Source of the DNA: Parasulfuritortus sp037439465
GTDB taxonomy: Bacteria > Pseudomonadota > Gammaproteobacteria > Burkholderiales > Thiobacillaceae
DNA length: 64,000 bases
Direction of reading: 5' to 3'
Assembly: GCA_037439465.1 (NCBI GenBank)
Contig: JBBIVX010000008.1
Location: 33,496 to 97,495, forward strand
The position numbers and the translations under genes were made by a program. Of this stretch, positions 26,117-35,652 are shown piece by piece. Below the pieces are notes generated by a model. It had not been told where the DNA came from and made no database searches. It was given only the letters and a program-made list of their open reading frames with translations. Numbering within the stretch: position 1 is the stretch's first letter; each line of letters begins with the position of its first letter.

Positions 26117-26346
26117 AGCAACTCATCCTCTACACCCGGCCCGGTTGCCATCTCTGCGACGAGATGCGGGCCGGGCTGGCGGCCCTGCAGCCCGAACTGG
26201 GGTTCGTCTTCAGCGAGGTCGAGGTGGGTTGGGAAGGGGCGCTCGCGGCGCGGTTGGGCGAGCGCTTGCCGGTGTTGACGTGTGACGGTGTCGAACTGTG
26301 CCACTACTTTCTGGACGAAGCGCGTCTGCGCGCCGCTTTCGGGTAG
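26113..26346 (+). CDS. Glutaredoxin-family thiol protein
   Basis: The 77-residue protein has a thioredoxin-like start with CHLC (residues 12-15) as the redox motif in LYTRPGCHLCDEM. The start is a TTG overlapping the degQ stop. Such small proteins often sit between degQ and lepA in betaproteobacteria; the function is not defined. Confidence 0.8.
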   Translation: MKQLILYTRPGCHLCDEMRAGLAALQPELGFVFSEVEVGWEGALAARLGERLPVLTCDGVELCHYFLDEARLRAAFG

Positions 26347-26371
26347 AATCGCGGCTGTGATCCATTTATTC

Positions 26372-26392
26372 GGAGGCGCCTTGTGCGCCTCC
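26372..26392 (+). promoter_or_regulatory. Hairpin just before lepA
   Basis: GGAGGCGC pairs perfectly with GCGCCTCC across a five-base loop and ends nine bases before the lepA ATG. The left arm holds the only GGAGG in the leader, and it is paired in the fold. No T-run follows. Confidence 0.5.
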
Positions 26393-26401
26393 AGTTATTT
26401 C

Positions 26402-28195
26402 ATGCAGCATATCCGCAACTTTTCCATCATCGCCCATATCGACCACGGCAAGTCCACTCTGGCCGACCGTCTCATTCACCGTTGCGGTGGCCTGTCTGAC
26501 CGGGAGATGGAGGCGCAGGTGCTGGATTCCATGGACCTGGAGCGGGAGCGCGGCATCACCATTAAGGCGCAGACGGCGGCATTGCGCTACCTCGCCAGGG
26601 ACGGCGAGGAGTATCTGCTCAATCTGATCGACACCCCTGGTCACGTCGATTTTTCCTATGAGGTGTCACGCTCGCTGTCAGCCTGCGAGGGGGCGCTGCT
26701 GGTGGTCGATGCCTCCCAGGGCGTGGAGGCACAGACGGTGGCCAATTGCTACACAGCCATCGAGCTGGGCGTGGAAGTGGTGCCTGTGCTGAACAAGATC
26801 GATTTGCCCTCGGCCGAGCCGGAACGGGTGATCCAGGAGATCGAGGACATCGTCGGCATCCCGGCCGAGGACGCGGTACGCTGTTCGGCCAAGACGGGCC
26901 TGGGCATCGATGACGTGCTCGAAGCCGTGGTCGCCCGCATTCCTCCGCCTGTCGGCGATGAGACGGCACCGCTCAAGGCGCTGATCACAGATTCCTGGTT
27001 CGACAATTACGTCGGTGTCGTCATGCTGGTGCGGGTGATGGACGGCACCTTGCGGCCGAAGGACAAGATCCGTCTCATGGCCACCGGTGCCGAGCACCTC
27101 TGCGAGCAGGTGGGAGTATTCACCCCCAAGTCGGTGCAGCGCGACCGCCTTGCCGCCGGTGAGGTGGGCTTCGTGACCGCTGGCATCAAGGAGCTGGCTT
27201 CCGCCCATGTCGGCGACACCATCACCCTGGCCGCCGCCCCGGCCGCCGAGCCGCTGCCCGGTTTCAAGGAGATCAAGTCGCAGGTATTTGCCGGGCTTTA
27301 TCCGGTCGACGCCCATGAATACGACCAATTGCGCGATGCCCTGACCAAGCTGCAACTGAACGATGCCAGCCTGCACTTCGAGCCTGAGACCAGCCAAGCT
27401 TTGGGTTTCGGTTTTCGCTGCGGTTTCCTTGGCCTGTTGCACATGGACATCGTGCAGGAGCGGCTGGAACGCGAATATGGCCAGAACCTCATCACCACCG
27501 CGCCGACGGTGGAATACGAGGTAATGATGAAGGACGGCACGGTGGAACTCCTGGAGAATCCCTCCAGACTGCCCGATCCGTCGAGGATCCAGGAGATACG
27601 CGAGCCCATCATCACCGCCACCATCCTGGTGCCGGAGGCCTATCTCGGCAATGTGATGACCTTGTGCAACCAGAAGCGTGGCGCCCAGATCGACATGAAA
27701 TACCTGGGCCATCAGGTCATGCTCAAGTACGACCTGCCGCTCAACGAAGTGGTCATGGACTTCTTCGACAAACTGAAGTCCACCAGCCGCGGCTACGCCT
27801 CGCTCGATTACGAGTTCAAGGCTTTCCGCGCCGACGATCTGGTAAAGCTGGACGTGGTGGTGAATGGCGAGCGGGTGGACGCGTTATCATTGATCGTACA
27901 CCGCTCCACCGCCCAGTATCGCGGCCGCGAACTGGTGGCGAAGATGCGCGAGCTGATCCCCAGGCAGATGTTCGATGTGGCGGTGCAGGCGGCCATCGGT
28001 TCGCACATCATCGCCCGCGAAACGGTGAAGGCCTTGCGCAAGAACGTGCTGGCCAAGTGTTACGGCGGTGACATCACCCGCAAGCGCAAGTTGCTGGAAA
28101 AACAGAAGGAAGGCAAGAAGCGCATGAAACAGGTGGGCAACGTCGAAATCCCGCAGGAGGCCTTCCTGGCCATCCTGCAAGTCGGAGAAAAATAA
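26402..28195 (+). CDS. lepA: Elongation factor 4
   Basis: The 597-residue GTPase has G1 AHIDHGKST, G3 DTPGHVD, NKID and the LepA-specific C-terminal domain ending with the KRKLLEKQKEGKKRMK region. It acts on stalled ribosomes. No Shine-Dalgarno sequence lies in the last 20 bases before the ATG; see the hairpin at 26372-26392. lepB starts directly after the stop. Confidence 0.96.
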   Translation: MQHIRNFSIIAHIDHGKSTLADRLIHRCGGLSDREMEAQVLDSMDLERERGITIKAQTAALRYLARDGEEYLLNLIDTPGHVDFSYEVSRSLSACEGALLVVDASQGVEAQTVANCYTAIELGVEVVPVLNKIDLPSAEPERVIQEIEDIVGIPAEDAVRCSAKTGLGIDDVLEAVVARIPPPVGDETAPLKALITDSWFDNYVGVVMLVRVMDGTLRPKDKIRLMATGAEHLCEQVGVFTPKSVQRDRLAAGEVGFVTAGIKELASAHVGDTITLAAAPAAEPLPGFKEIKSQVFAGLYPVDAHEYDQLRDALTKLQLNDASLHFEPETSQALGFGFRCGFLGLLHMDIVQERLEREYGQNLITTAPTVEYEVMMKDGTVELLENPSRLPDPSRIQEIREPIITATILVPEAYLGNVMTLCNQKRGAQIDMKYLGHQVMLKYDLPLNEVVMDFFDKLKSTSRGYASLDYEFKAFRADDLVKLDVVVNGERVDALSLIVHRSTAQYRGRELVAKMRELIPRQMFDVAVQAAIGSHIIARETVKALRKNVLAKCYGGDITRKRKLLEKQKEGKKRMKQVGNVEIPQEAFLAILQVGEK

Positions 28196-29002
28196 ATGAA
28201 CTTCGCATTGATCCTCTTCGTTGCCCTCGTCATCACCGGCGTCATCTGGCTGGCGGACGCCCTGACCGCCGGCAAGACCCGGTCGCCAGGCGAGAAACTG
28301 CCCATGATGGTGGACTACTCCAAGAGTTTCTTCCCGGTAATCCTCATCGTTTTCCTGCTGCGTTCATTCTTGGTGGAACCCTTCAAGATTCCCTCTGGCT
28401 CGATGCTGCCGACCTTGCTGGTCGGCGATTTCATCCTGGTCAACAAGTACGACTATGGCATACGCCTGCCCATCCTCAACAAAAAGATCATCGAGGTGGG
28501 CGAGCCCAAACACGGCGATGTCATGGTATTCCGTTACCCCAAGGATCCGGGCCTGGATTACATCAAGCGGGTGATCGGTCTGCCCGGCGACGTGGTGGAA
28601 TACCAGGACAAGAAACTGCGCATCAACGGCAAGATGGTGCCGCTGGATCGCGCCGGGGAATACAGCTATGTCGCCAGCGGTCTCAACTACATCACCAACC
28701 AGACCTGGCAGGAGGCCTTGGGCGAGCACACGCACACGGCCATGGTGCAGAAAGACGTGCCGCCGGTGATCGTCTACCAGGTGGAAGGGGATTTCCCGTA
28801 TCGCGAGAACTGCACCTACAATGAACGCGGCTTTCGCTGCAAGGTGCCGGCGGGGCATTATTTCATGATGGGCGACAACCGCGATGCCAGCAACGATTCC
28901 CGTTATTGGGGTTTCGTGCCGGACCAGAACATCGTCGGCCGCGCCTTCATGATCTGGTGGAACTTTGGCGAATTCGGCCGCATCGGCCGCTTCATCGAGT
29001 AG
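28196..29002 (+). CDS. lepB: Signal peptidase I
   Basis: The 268-residue protein has an N-terminal membrane segment, a second one at about 45-58, the catalytic Ser69 in PSGSMLPTL and Lys124 in DYIKRVIGLPGD. It cleaves signal peptides at the periplasmic face. The ATG follows the lepA stop with no gap. Confidence 0.95.
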   Translation: MNFALILFVALVITGVIWLADALTAGKTRSPGEKLPMMVDYSKSFFPVILIVFLLRSFLVEPFKIPSGSMLPTLLVGDFILVNKYDYGIRLPILNKKIIEVGEPKHGDVMVFRYPKDPGLDYIKRVIGLPGDVVEYQDKKLRINGKMVPLDRAGEYSYVASGLNYITNQTWQEALGEHTHTAMVQKDVPPVIVYQVEGDFPYRENCTYNERGFRCKVPAGHYFMMGDNRDASNDSRYWGFVPDQNIVGRAFMIWWNFGEFGRIGRFIE

Positions 29003-29010
29003 GAGGAGAC

Positions 29011-29370
29011 ATGCAAACGCAGCGCGGCATCACCCTCATCGGTCTCATCTTTGCCCTTTTCGTGGTGGCCATCGGCGCCTGGATCATGATGAAGATCGTG
29101 CCGGCCTACATCGACTATTTCACGGTCAAGAACAGTCTGGAGAACATCGTCCGCGACAACGCGGAAGACTCCAACGAATCGCTGCGCAAGACCTTCGATG
29201 CCCGCCTAAACGTCAACTACATCCAAGACCTCAGTGCCCGCGACCTGGTGATCGAGCGGGAAGGCGGCGTACTCACGCTGAGCGTGCCGATCAGCCGCAA
29301 GGAGCATCTGGCGGGCGGCATCAGCGTTTGCGTCGAGCTGGAAGCGCGGGCCGCCACGCCACTCAAATAA
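29011..29370 (+). CDS. DUF4845 membrane-anchored protein
   Basis: The 119-residue protein has an N-terminal helix resembling a type IV pilin-like start (RGITLIGLIFALFVVAIGAW) and a small domain after it. It lies between lepB and rnc, the usual place of DUF4845 genes; function unknown. AGGAGGAG precedes the ATG. Confidence 0.8.
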   Translation: MQTQRGITLIGLIFALFVVAIGAWIMMKIVPAYIDYFTVKNSLENIVRDNAEDSNESLRKTFDARLNVNYIQDLSARDLVIEREGGVLTLSVPISRKEHLAGGISVCVELEARAATPLK

Positions 29371-30047
29371 TGCCGGCATCGCTGGATACCCTGCAGGCCA
29401 GGTTGGGCTATCGCTTCCGTCGTCCCGAACTGCTCGTTCAGGCCTTGACGCACCGCAGCCATGGCGCGCAGAACTATGAACGCCTGGAGTTCCTGGGCGA
29501 CGCCATCCTCAATTTCATCGTCGGCCTGATGTTGTACGAGCGTTTCCCGGCGCTCAAGGAAGGCCAACTGTCGCGCCTGCGCGCCAATCTGGTCAATCAG
29601 CAGCCGCTGTACGAGATTGCCCTCGAACTCGGCCTGGGTGGCTGTCTCAGATTGGGTGAGGGCGAATACAAGAGCGGCGGCGCCGCGCGGCCCTCCATAC
29701 TCGCCGACGCCCTCGAATCGACTTTCGGCGCCGTCTTCATCGACGCCGGTTTCGAGACAGTGAAGGGCGTGATCGAGCGGGCGTTTGCCAATCGCCTGCG
29801 CACTCTCGATCCCGCCAGCGATGGCAAGGACGCCAAGACCTTGTTGCAGGAGTGGCTGCAATCGCGCCGCTATGGCCTGCCTACTTATGACCTCGTCGAC
29901 GCCAGCGGCCAGGCCCATGCCCAGACATTCCGCATCGCCTGTCGCATCGATGCCCTGAAACTGGTGACCGAAGGCCGCGGCAGCAGCCGCAAGGCGGCGG
30001 AACAGGCCGCTGCCGAGGCCGCCTATGCCGCCCTCACCCGGTCATGA
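29370..30047 (+). CDS. rnc: Ribonuclease III
   Basis: The 225-residue protein has the RNase III signature ERLEFLGDAIL with catalytic Glu/Asp residues and a C-terminal double-stranded-RNA-binding domain (GSSRKAAEQAAAEAAY). The ATG shares one base with the upstream stop. Confidence 0.95.
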   Translation: MPASLDTLQARLGYRFRRPELLVQALTHRSHGAQNYERLEFLGDAILNFIVGLMLYERFPALKEGQLSRLRANLVNQQPLYEIALELGLGGCLRLGEGEYKSGGAARPSILADALESTFGAVFIDAGFETVKGVIERAFANRLRTLDPASDGKDAKTLLQEWLQSRRYGLPTYDLVDASGQAHAQTFRIACRIDALKLVTEGRGSSRKAAEQAAAEAAYAALTRS

Positions 30048-30934
30048 GCGCGGTCCGGCGGGCGGGTTACGTGGCCGTCGTCGGCCGTCCCAACGTTGGT
30101 AAGTCCACGCTCATCAACGCCCTGGTCGGGGCCAAGGTCAGCATCGTTTCCAGCAAGCCGCAGACGACCCGCCACCGTATCCTGGGGGTGCGTACCGAGG
30201 GCGATGCCCAGTTCGTCTTTGTCGATACGCCGGGTTTCCAGACGCGCCATCGCAATGCCCTCAACCAGTCGATGAACCGGGTGGTGAAAGAGGTGCTGGC
30301 CGAGGTCGATGCCGTGCTGTTCCTCATCGAGCCCCTCAAATTCACGCCTGCCGACGCGCGTGTGCTGTCGCTGCTGCCCGCCGGGCGGCCGGTGATGCTG
30401 GTGGTCAACAAGGTCGATCAGGTCGCCGATAAGGCTCGCCTCCTGCCATTCCTGCAGGACGTGTCCGGGCGTTTCGATTTCGCCGAGGTCATCCCCCTGT
30501 CCGCCCTCGACGGCAAGGACGGCAACCGCCTGCTGGCCATACTCAGGCCCTATCTGCCGGAATCCGAGGCCTACTTCGAGGCGGACGCCATCACCGACCG
30601 CAGTGAGCGTTTCCTGGCGGCGGAGTTGCTGCGGGAGAAGGTCTTTCGCCTGACCGGCGATGAAATTCCCTATGGTGTGGCGGTGGAGATAGAGCGTTTC
30701 GATCAGGACGACAGCGGCCTGCGCCGTATCCACGCCATCCTCTGGGTCGATCGCGAGGCCCATAGACCCATCCTGCTGGGCAAGGGCGGCGAACACCTCA
30801 AACGCATCTCCAGCGAGGCGCGCCAGGACATGGAGCGGCTGTTCGACGGCAAGGTATTCCTGCAATGCTGGATCAAGGTCAGGCATGGCTGGGCGGACAA
30901 TGCGGCACTGCTCAAATCGTTGGGCCATGAGTGA
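30044..30934 (+). CDS. era: GTPase Era
   Basis: The 296-residue protein has the P-loop GRPNVGKSTL, the switch segment VDTPGFQ, NKVD and a C-terminal KH domain (HRPILLGKGGEHLKRI). It matures the 30S subunit. It overlaps rnc and recO. Confidence 0.95.
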   Translation: MSAVRRAGYVAVVGRPNVGKSTLINALVGAKVSIVSSKPQTTRHRILGVRTEGDAQFVFVDTPGFQTRHRNALNQSMNRVVKEVLAEVDAVLFLIEPLKFTPADARVLSLLPAGRPVMLVVNKVDQVADKARLLPFLQDVSGRFDFAEVIPLSALDGKDGNRLLAILRPYLPESEAYFEADAITDRSERFLAAELLREKVFRLTGDEIPYGVAVEIERFDQDDSGLRRIHAILWVDREAHRPILLGKGGEHLKRISSEARQDMERLFDGKVFLQCWIKVRHGWADNAALLKSLGHE

Positions 30935-31631
30935 AAAGCGCGACAACGAACCGGCCTACATACTGCACGCCCATCCCTGGCGCGAAACCAGTCTCATCGT
31001 CGAGGTGTTGAGCCGCCAGCATGGCCGGCTCTCCCTGGTGGCGCGCGGCGCGCGCCGACCGATGTCGTCGCTCAAGTCGCGCCTGCTGGCCTTCCAGCCG
31101 CTCAGCCTGTCCTGGTTCGGCAAGGGCGGCCTGCGCACCCTGCACGCGGCCGAATGGCAGGGCGGCGATCTGCGCCTCGGCGGCCTGGCCCTGATGTGCG
31201 GTTTCTATCTCAACGAACTCCTGCTCAAGTTGCTGCCACTGGACGACCCGCATGTGCGTCTCTTCGACCTATATCAGGAAACCCTGGCGCAACTCTCCGC
31301 CGGCGCCGATCCCGAGCCCGTGTTGCGCCGTTTCGAGCTCGCCATGCTCTCGGAATTGGGCTATGCCCAGACCCTGACCCACCTGGCCGATGGGGCCGAG
31401 GTGCAGCCCGAGGCACGTTATGGCTATATCGTGGGAGATGGGGTGGTGGCGCCCACCGCGGCTGCCGTCAGTTACCGCGGCAAGACCCTGCTGGACATGG
31501 GCAGCGGTGATTACACCGACCCGCAGACGCTGGCCGAGGGTAAACTGTTGATGCGCATGCTCATCAATCACTATCTCGGCGACAAGCCCTTATTCACCCG
31601 GCAACTGCTCATCGACCTGCAACAACCATGA
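30927..31631 (+). CDS. recO: DNA repair protein RecO
   Basis: The 234-residue protein has the OB-fold N-terminus (AYILHAHPWRETSLIVEVL...GRLSLVARGARRP) and a helical C-terminal domain. It helps load RecA. The ATG overlaps era by eight bases. Confidence 0.92.
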   Translation: MSEKRDNEPAYILHAHPWRETSLIVEVLSRQHGRLSLVARGARRPMSSLKSRLLAFQPLSLSWFGKGGLRTLHAAEWQGGDLRLGGLALMCGFYLNELLLKLLPLDDPHVRLFDLYQETLAQLSAGADPEPVLRRFELAMLSELGYAQTLTHLADGAEVQPEARYGYIVGDGVVAPTAAAVSYRGKTLLDMGSGDYTDPQTLAEGKLLMRMLINHYLGDKPLFTRQLLIDLQQP

Positions 31632-32359
31632 TCCAACTCGGCGTCAACATCGACCATGTCGCCACGCTCCGCCAGGCGCGCGGCACCCGCTACCCCAGCC
31701 CGGTGCAGGCCGCGCTCATGGCCGAAAATGCCGGCGCGGACAGCATCACCCTGCATTTGCGCGAAGACCGCCGCCACATCCAGGACGCCGACGTGCATAT
31801 CCTGCGCGGCATACTGCGCACCCGCATGAACCTGGAAATGGCCGTCACCGAGGAGATGCTCGCTGTCGCCACCGCTCTCAAGCCGCAGGACGTCTGTCTC
31901 GTTCCCGAGCGCCGCCAGGAACTCACCACCGAGGGCGGCCTCGACGTGGCCGGTCAGTTGGCCAAGATGACCGACGCCTGCCGTCGTCTGGCCACGGCTG
32001 GTATCCGTGTCTCACTGTTCATCGACCCGGACGCGGTTCAGCTCGAAGCCGCCCGTGCCGCCGGTGCGCCGGTGGTCGAACTGCATACCGGGCGCTACGC
32101 CGATGCCATCAGCGCCGCCGTCGCCGACGAGGAGCACACCCGCCTGCGCGCCGCGGTCGGGCTGGGCCTGGAGCTCGGGCTGCAGGTCAACGCCGGCCAT
32201 GGCCTCAACTACCACAACGTGCAGGCCGTCGCCGCCATCCCCGGCGTGGCCGAACTCAACATCGGCCATGCCATCGTCGCCGAGGCCCTCTTTTTGGGCT
32301 GGGACAAGGCGGTGCGGGAGATGAAAAGGCTGATGGTGGAGGCGGCCGGGGGCGGTTGA
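31628..32359 (+). CDS. pdxJ: Pyridoxine 5'-phosphate synthase
   Basis: The 243-residue TIM barrel starts IQLGVNIDHVATLRQARGT and has the GADSITLHLREDRRHI segment and NAGHGLNY near the C-terminus. It makes vitamin B6 phosphate. It overlaps recO; acpS, often next, lies at 53607 instead. Confidence 0.95.
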   Translation: MIQLGVNIDHVATLRQARGTRYPSPVQAALMAENAGADSITLHLREDRRHIQDADVHILRGILRTRMNLEMAVTEEMLAVATALKPQDVCLVPERRQELTTEGGLDVAGQLAKMTDACRRLATAGIRVSLFIDPDAVQLEAARAAGAPVVELHTGRYADAISAAVADEEHTRLRAAVGLGLELGLQVNAGHGLNYHNVQAVAAIPGVAELNIGHAIVAEALFLGWDKAVREMKRLMVEAAGGG

Positions 32360-32371
32360 GCCGCGTCCTCC

Positions 32372-33070
32372 TCAAGTATTGACTGTGCGGGCAATCACCC
32401 AGGCCTCGACGGCGCGTGCGCCGGCCCGTTTCGCCGCCTTGGCGAGCTCGTCCAGGCTGGCGCCACTGGTCATCACGTCGTCCACCAGGGCAATGTGCAG
32501 CCCGGCCAATCTGCTGTCGCAACTAAAGGCGCCGCGGATATTGCGGCGCCGCTCTGCCAGCGGCAGCGCCACCTGTGGCGGCGTGTCGCGCACACGCTGG
32601 CAGGCCATTGCCTCCTGCGGAATATGCAGGCGATGGCCGAGGTGTTGCGCCAGCAGGGCGGCCTGATTGTAGCCGCGCTCGCTCAGCCGGCGAGGGTGCA
32701 GAGGCATGGGCACGAGGAGTTGCGGCCGATCTCCGGCGCCCAGCGCTGCCGCCATTTCATCCGCCAGCCACCGGGCAATGGCCAGCTCGCCGTGGTATTT
32801 CAGTCGCTGGATGGCCACATCCGCCGGGAAGCGATAACTAAAGACGGCGTGGCTGCGATCGAAGGTGGGTGGCCGTTTGAGACAGGCACCGCACAGCGCG
32901 CCGCCCAAGGTCGGCAGGGCGCAGTGCGGACAACGCTCGGCGGGCAACCGCGGCAATGTCGCGGCGCAGTCGGGGCAGACCAGGCCGGCAAGACTGCGGG
33001 CGCCGCAGAAGAGGCAGGGCTGCGCAAAATCCAGGCACTTGTTCAGTATGTCCGTCATGGTGTTTGACAA
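32372..33070 (-). CDS. comF: ComF-family phosphoribosyltransferase-like protein
   Basis: The 232-residue protein has an N-terminal zinc-binding part with paired Cys (CLFCG, CPDC, CPHC, CGAC) and a C-terminal PRTase fold with IALVDDVMTSGAS. ComF proteins are tied to DNA uptake. The start is uncertain: an AGGAGG lies five bases before a TTG at 33070, whereas the ATG at 33058 is 17 bases from it, so the TTG is preferred. Confidence 0.85.
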   Translation of the reverse strand: MSNTMTDILNKCLDFAQPCLFCGARSLAGLVCPDCAATLPRLPAERCPHCALPTLGGALCGACLKRPPTFDRSHAVFSYRFPADVAIQRLKYHGELAIARWLADEMAAALGAGDRPQLLVPMPLHPRRLSERGYNQAALLAQHLGHRLHIPQEAMACQRVRDTPPQVALPLAERRRNIRGAFSCDSRLAGLHIALVDDVMTSGASLDELAKAAKRAGARAVEAWVIARTVNT

Positions 33071-33122
33071 GCATTCCTCCTTCATCGAACATGCGCGGCT
33101 GTCCCGCCATTCTGTCGCCATC

Positions 33123-33509
33123 ATGGCTGAAAATCACGTCGTCACCGCCGCGTCCTGTCAGCGTTCAGCCCGGTTGTTCAATTACGGTGCCATCGCGGCC
33201 GCCCTGCTGCCGTTTCCGCTGGGCATACTGTGGATCGCCGGTTCGATGTTCGTCTACGCCGCCAACGCCCATCACCCTGACGCGCGGGTACGGCATTACA
33301 TCCGCTGGGGCGGGTATCGCTTTTATGCCGTTGCCGGTGCCGTGACCATCTTCGCTAACGATCTGGCGGCGGCCTTCGGCGGTGGCATGAAGGGCTGGGG
33401 AGCGGTCTGGGCGCTGATCATGCTGGGGATCATTCCCTGGTCGCTGTATGACATCTGGAAAGCCGGTCGGGAAGACTGGAAAGACATCGAAGTGGAGAAC
33501 CTGGCATGA
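33123..33509 (+). CDS. Small membrane protein upstream of bioB
   Basis: The 128-residue product has two or three hydrophobic segments (about 20-42, 60-80 and 92-110) and an acidic C-terminus. It is not recognised. No good ribosome-binding site was found for the ATG used; a start further upstream in frame is possible. Its stop overlaps the bioB start (ATGA), so it is translated together with the biotin operon. Confidence 0.55.
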   Translation: MAENHVVTAASCQRSARLFNYGAIAAALLPFPLGILWIAGSMFVYAANAHHPDARVRHYIRWGGYRFYAVAGAVTIFANDLAAAFGGGMKGWGAVWALIMLGIIPWSLYDIWKAGREDWKDIEVENLA

Positions 33510-34495
33510 CCGATATGTCCGACAGCCGCACCCCTGCCGTGTGGACGCAGGAGGCCGTGGCGGCCTTGTTCGAGTTACCGTTCAACGACCTGCTGTTCCG
33601 CGCCCAATCGACTCATCGCGCGCATTTCGACGCCAATGCGGTGCAGTTGTCGACGCTGCTGTCGGTCAAAACCGGCGGTTGTTCCGAGGATTGCGGCTAT
33701 TGCTCGCAGTCGGCCCGGCACGGCACCGATCTCGAACGGCAGGGACTGCTGGCGACGGAGGAAGTGGTCGCCGCCGCCCAGGCCGCCCAGGCCAAGGGCG
33801 CCACCCGTTTTTGCATGGGCGCCGCCTGGCGCGGCCCCAAGGACCGCGATCTGGATGACGTCATCGACATGGTGCGGCAAGTCAAGGCGCTGGGCATGGA
33901 GACCTGCGTCACCCTGGGGCTGCTCAAGCCAGGCCAGGCCGAGAAACTGAAGGCGGCCGGGCTCGATTACTACAATCACAACCTCGACACCGCGCCGGAG
34001 TATTACGGCGAGGTGGTCAGCACGCACAGCTTCGATGACCGGCTGGACACCTTGAACCAGGTACGCGCGGCCGACCTCCGCGTCTGCTGCGGCGGCATCG
34101 TTGGCATGGGCGAAACGCGCGCCATGCGCGCGCGGCTGATCGCCGAGCTGGCGAGTCTGACGCCGCCGCCGGAATCGGTGCCGATCAACAGGCTGGTGAA
34201 GGTGCCAGGGACGCCCATGGCGGCGGCGGCCGACCTCGATCCACTCGAATTCGTCCGCACCATCGCCGTGGCCCGCATCGTCCTGCCGGGCTCGCATGTC
34301 CGGCTGTCGGCCGGCCGGCGTGAACTGGGCGAGGCGGTGCAGGCCCTCTGTTTCCTCGCCGGGGCGAACTCGATCTTCTACGGCGACAAGTTGCTCACCA
34401 CCGGAAATCCTGATGTCGAGGCCGACCAGGCCTTGTTCGCCAAGCTGGGGTTACGGGCCGAACCGCTCGCAGACCGCCGTTGCGCTGGGGCCTGA
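33506..34495 (+). CDS. bioB: Biotin synthase
   Basis: The 329-residue radical-SAM enzyme has the CxxxCxxC cluster motif in CSEDCGYC and the segments YYNHNLDTAPEYY and the C-terminal FYGDKLLTTGNP. It inserts sulphur into dethiobiotin. Confidence 0.95.
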   Translation: MTDMSDSRTPAVWTQEAVAALFELPFNDLLFRAQSTHRAHFDANAVQLSTLLSVKTGGCSEDCGYCSQSARHGTDLERQGLLATEEVVAAAQAAQAKGATRFCMGAAWRGPKDRDLDDVIDMVRQVKALGMETCVTLGLLKPGQAEKLKAAGLDYYNHNLDTAPEYYGEVVSTHSFDDRLDTLNQVRAADLRVCCGGIVGMGETRAMRARLIAELASLTPPPESVPINRLVKVPGTPMAAAADLDPLEFVRTIAVARIVLPGSHVRLSAGRRELGEAVQALCFLAGANSIFYGDKLLTTGNPDVEADQALFAKLGLRAEPLADRRCAGA

Positions 34496-35652
34496 CGCGC
34501 TTGCTGCAAGATCGGCTGGCAAAACTCGACGGGCAGGGTCTGCGCCGCCAGCGGCGACGGCTGGAGGGCGCCCAGGGTGCGCATGTCACCGTTGACGGCC
34601 GCGCTTGCCTGTCGTTCGCCAGCAACGATTACCTCGGTCTGGCCCATCACCCCGCCCTCGCCGCCGCCGTGTGCGGGGCGGCGACACGGTTTGGCGTCGG
34701 CAGCGGCGCCTCGCACCTGGCGGGTGGGCATCATGCCCTGCATCATCGCTTGGAAGCCGAATTGGCCGCGTTCGTCGGCCTGCCCGCCGCACTGCTGTTC
34801 TCCACCGGCTACATGGCCAACCTCGGTGTGGTCACCGCCCTGGTCGGGCGTGACGGAGCGGTGTTCGCCGACCGCCGCAACCACGCCTCGCTCGTCGACG
34901 CCGCCGTGCTGGCGCGCGCCGCACACCTGCGATACCGCCATGGCGATCTGACCCATCTGGAAGAATTGCTGCGCGCCAGCCCGGCCAAGACCAGGCTGAT
35001 CGTCAGCGACACGGTGTTCAGCATGGACGGCGACATCGCCCCGGTGCCGGGGTTATTGGCGCTGGCGGAGAAGTACGACGCCTGGCTGTACCTGGACGAT
35101 GCGCACGGCTTCGGCGTGCTCGGCGAGGAAGGGCGCGGCGTTCTGCACACGCATCCCGCGCTCCTCGCGCCTCACCCCTCACTGATTTATCTGGCTACAT
35201 TAGGCAAGGCCGCCGGCGTTTCCGGGGCCTTCGTGGCCGGTTCGGCCGCGCTGATCGAATGGCTGGTCAACAAGGCCCGCACCTATATCTATACGACGGC
35301 CACGCCCCCCATGCTGGCGGCGGCGGTGTCGGCCAGCCTCGGCCTCATCGCCGCTGAGCCGGAACGGCGGCGGCGGCTGGGTGAGCGCATCGCCCAACTC
35401 AAGGCGGGCGCGGCGGCGCTGCCCTGGACCCTACTGGCTTCCGACACGCCCATCCAACCCTTGCTGGTGGGCGACAACCGGCTCGCCCTGCACCTGGCCG
35501 ACGCGCTCTTCGAACGCGGCATACTGTTGCCGGCGATCCGGCCGCCGACCGTTCCGGCCGGCACGGCACGGCTACGCATCTCGCTCTCGGCGGCGCATAG
35601 CGAGACGGATGTGGCGATGTTGCTGGACGCCCTGACGGCGCTGACGCCATGA
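34480..35652 (+). CDS. bioF: 8-amino-7-oxononanoate synthase
   Basis: The 390-residue PLP enzyme has FASNDYLGLA, the D-D-H segment YLDDAHGFG and the lysine-bearing LGKAAGVSGAF. It condenses pimeloyl-ACP with alanine. The start is a TTG (34480) overlapping bioB by 16 bases; a second TTG at 34501 is possible. Confidence 0.9.
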   Translation: MRWGLTRLLQDRLAKLDGQGLRRQRRRLEGAQGAHVTVDGRACLSFASNDYLGLAHHPALAAAVCGAATRFGVGSGASHLAGGHHALHHRLEAELAAFVGLPAALLFSTGYMANLGVVTALVGRDGAVFADRRNHASLVDAAVLARAAHLRYRHGDLTHLEELLRASPAKTRLIVSDTVFSMDGDIAPVPGLLALAEKYDAWLYLDDAHGFGVLGEEGRGVLHTHPALLAPHPSLIYLATLGKAAGVSGAFVAGSAALIEWLVNKARTYIYTTATPPMLAAAVSASLGLIAAEPERRRRLGERIAQLKAGAAALPWTLLASDTPIQPLLVGDNRLALHLADALFERGILLPAIRPPTVPAGTARLRISLSAAHSETDVAMLLDALTALTP

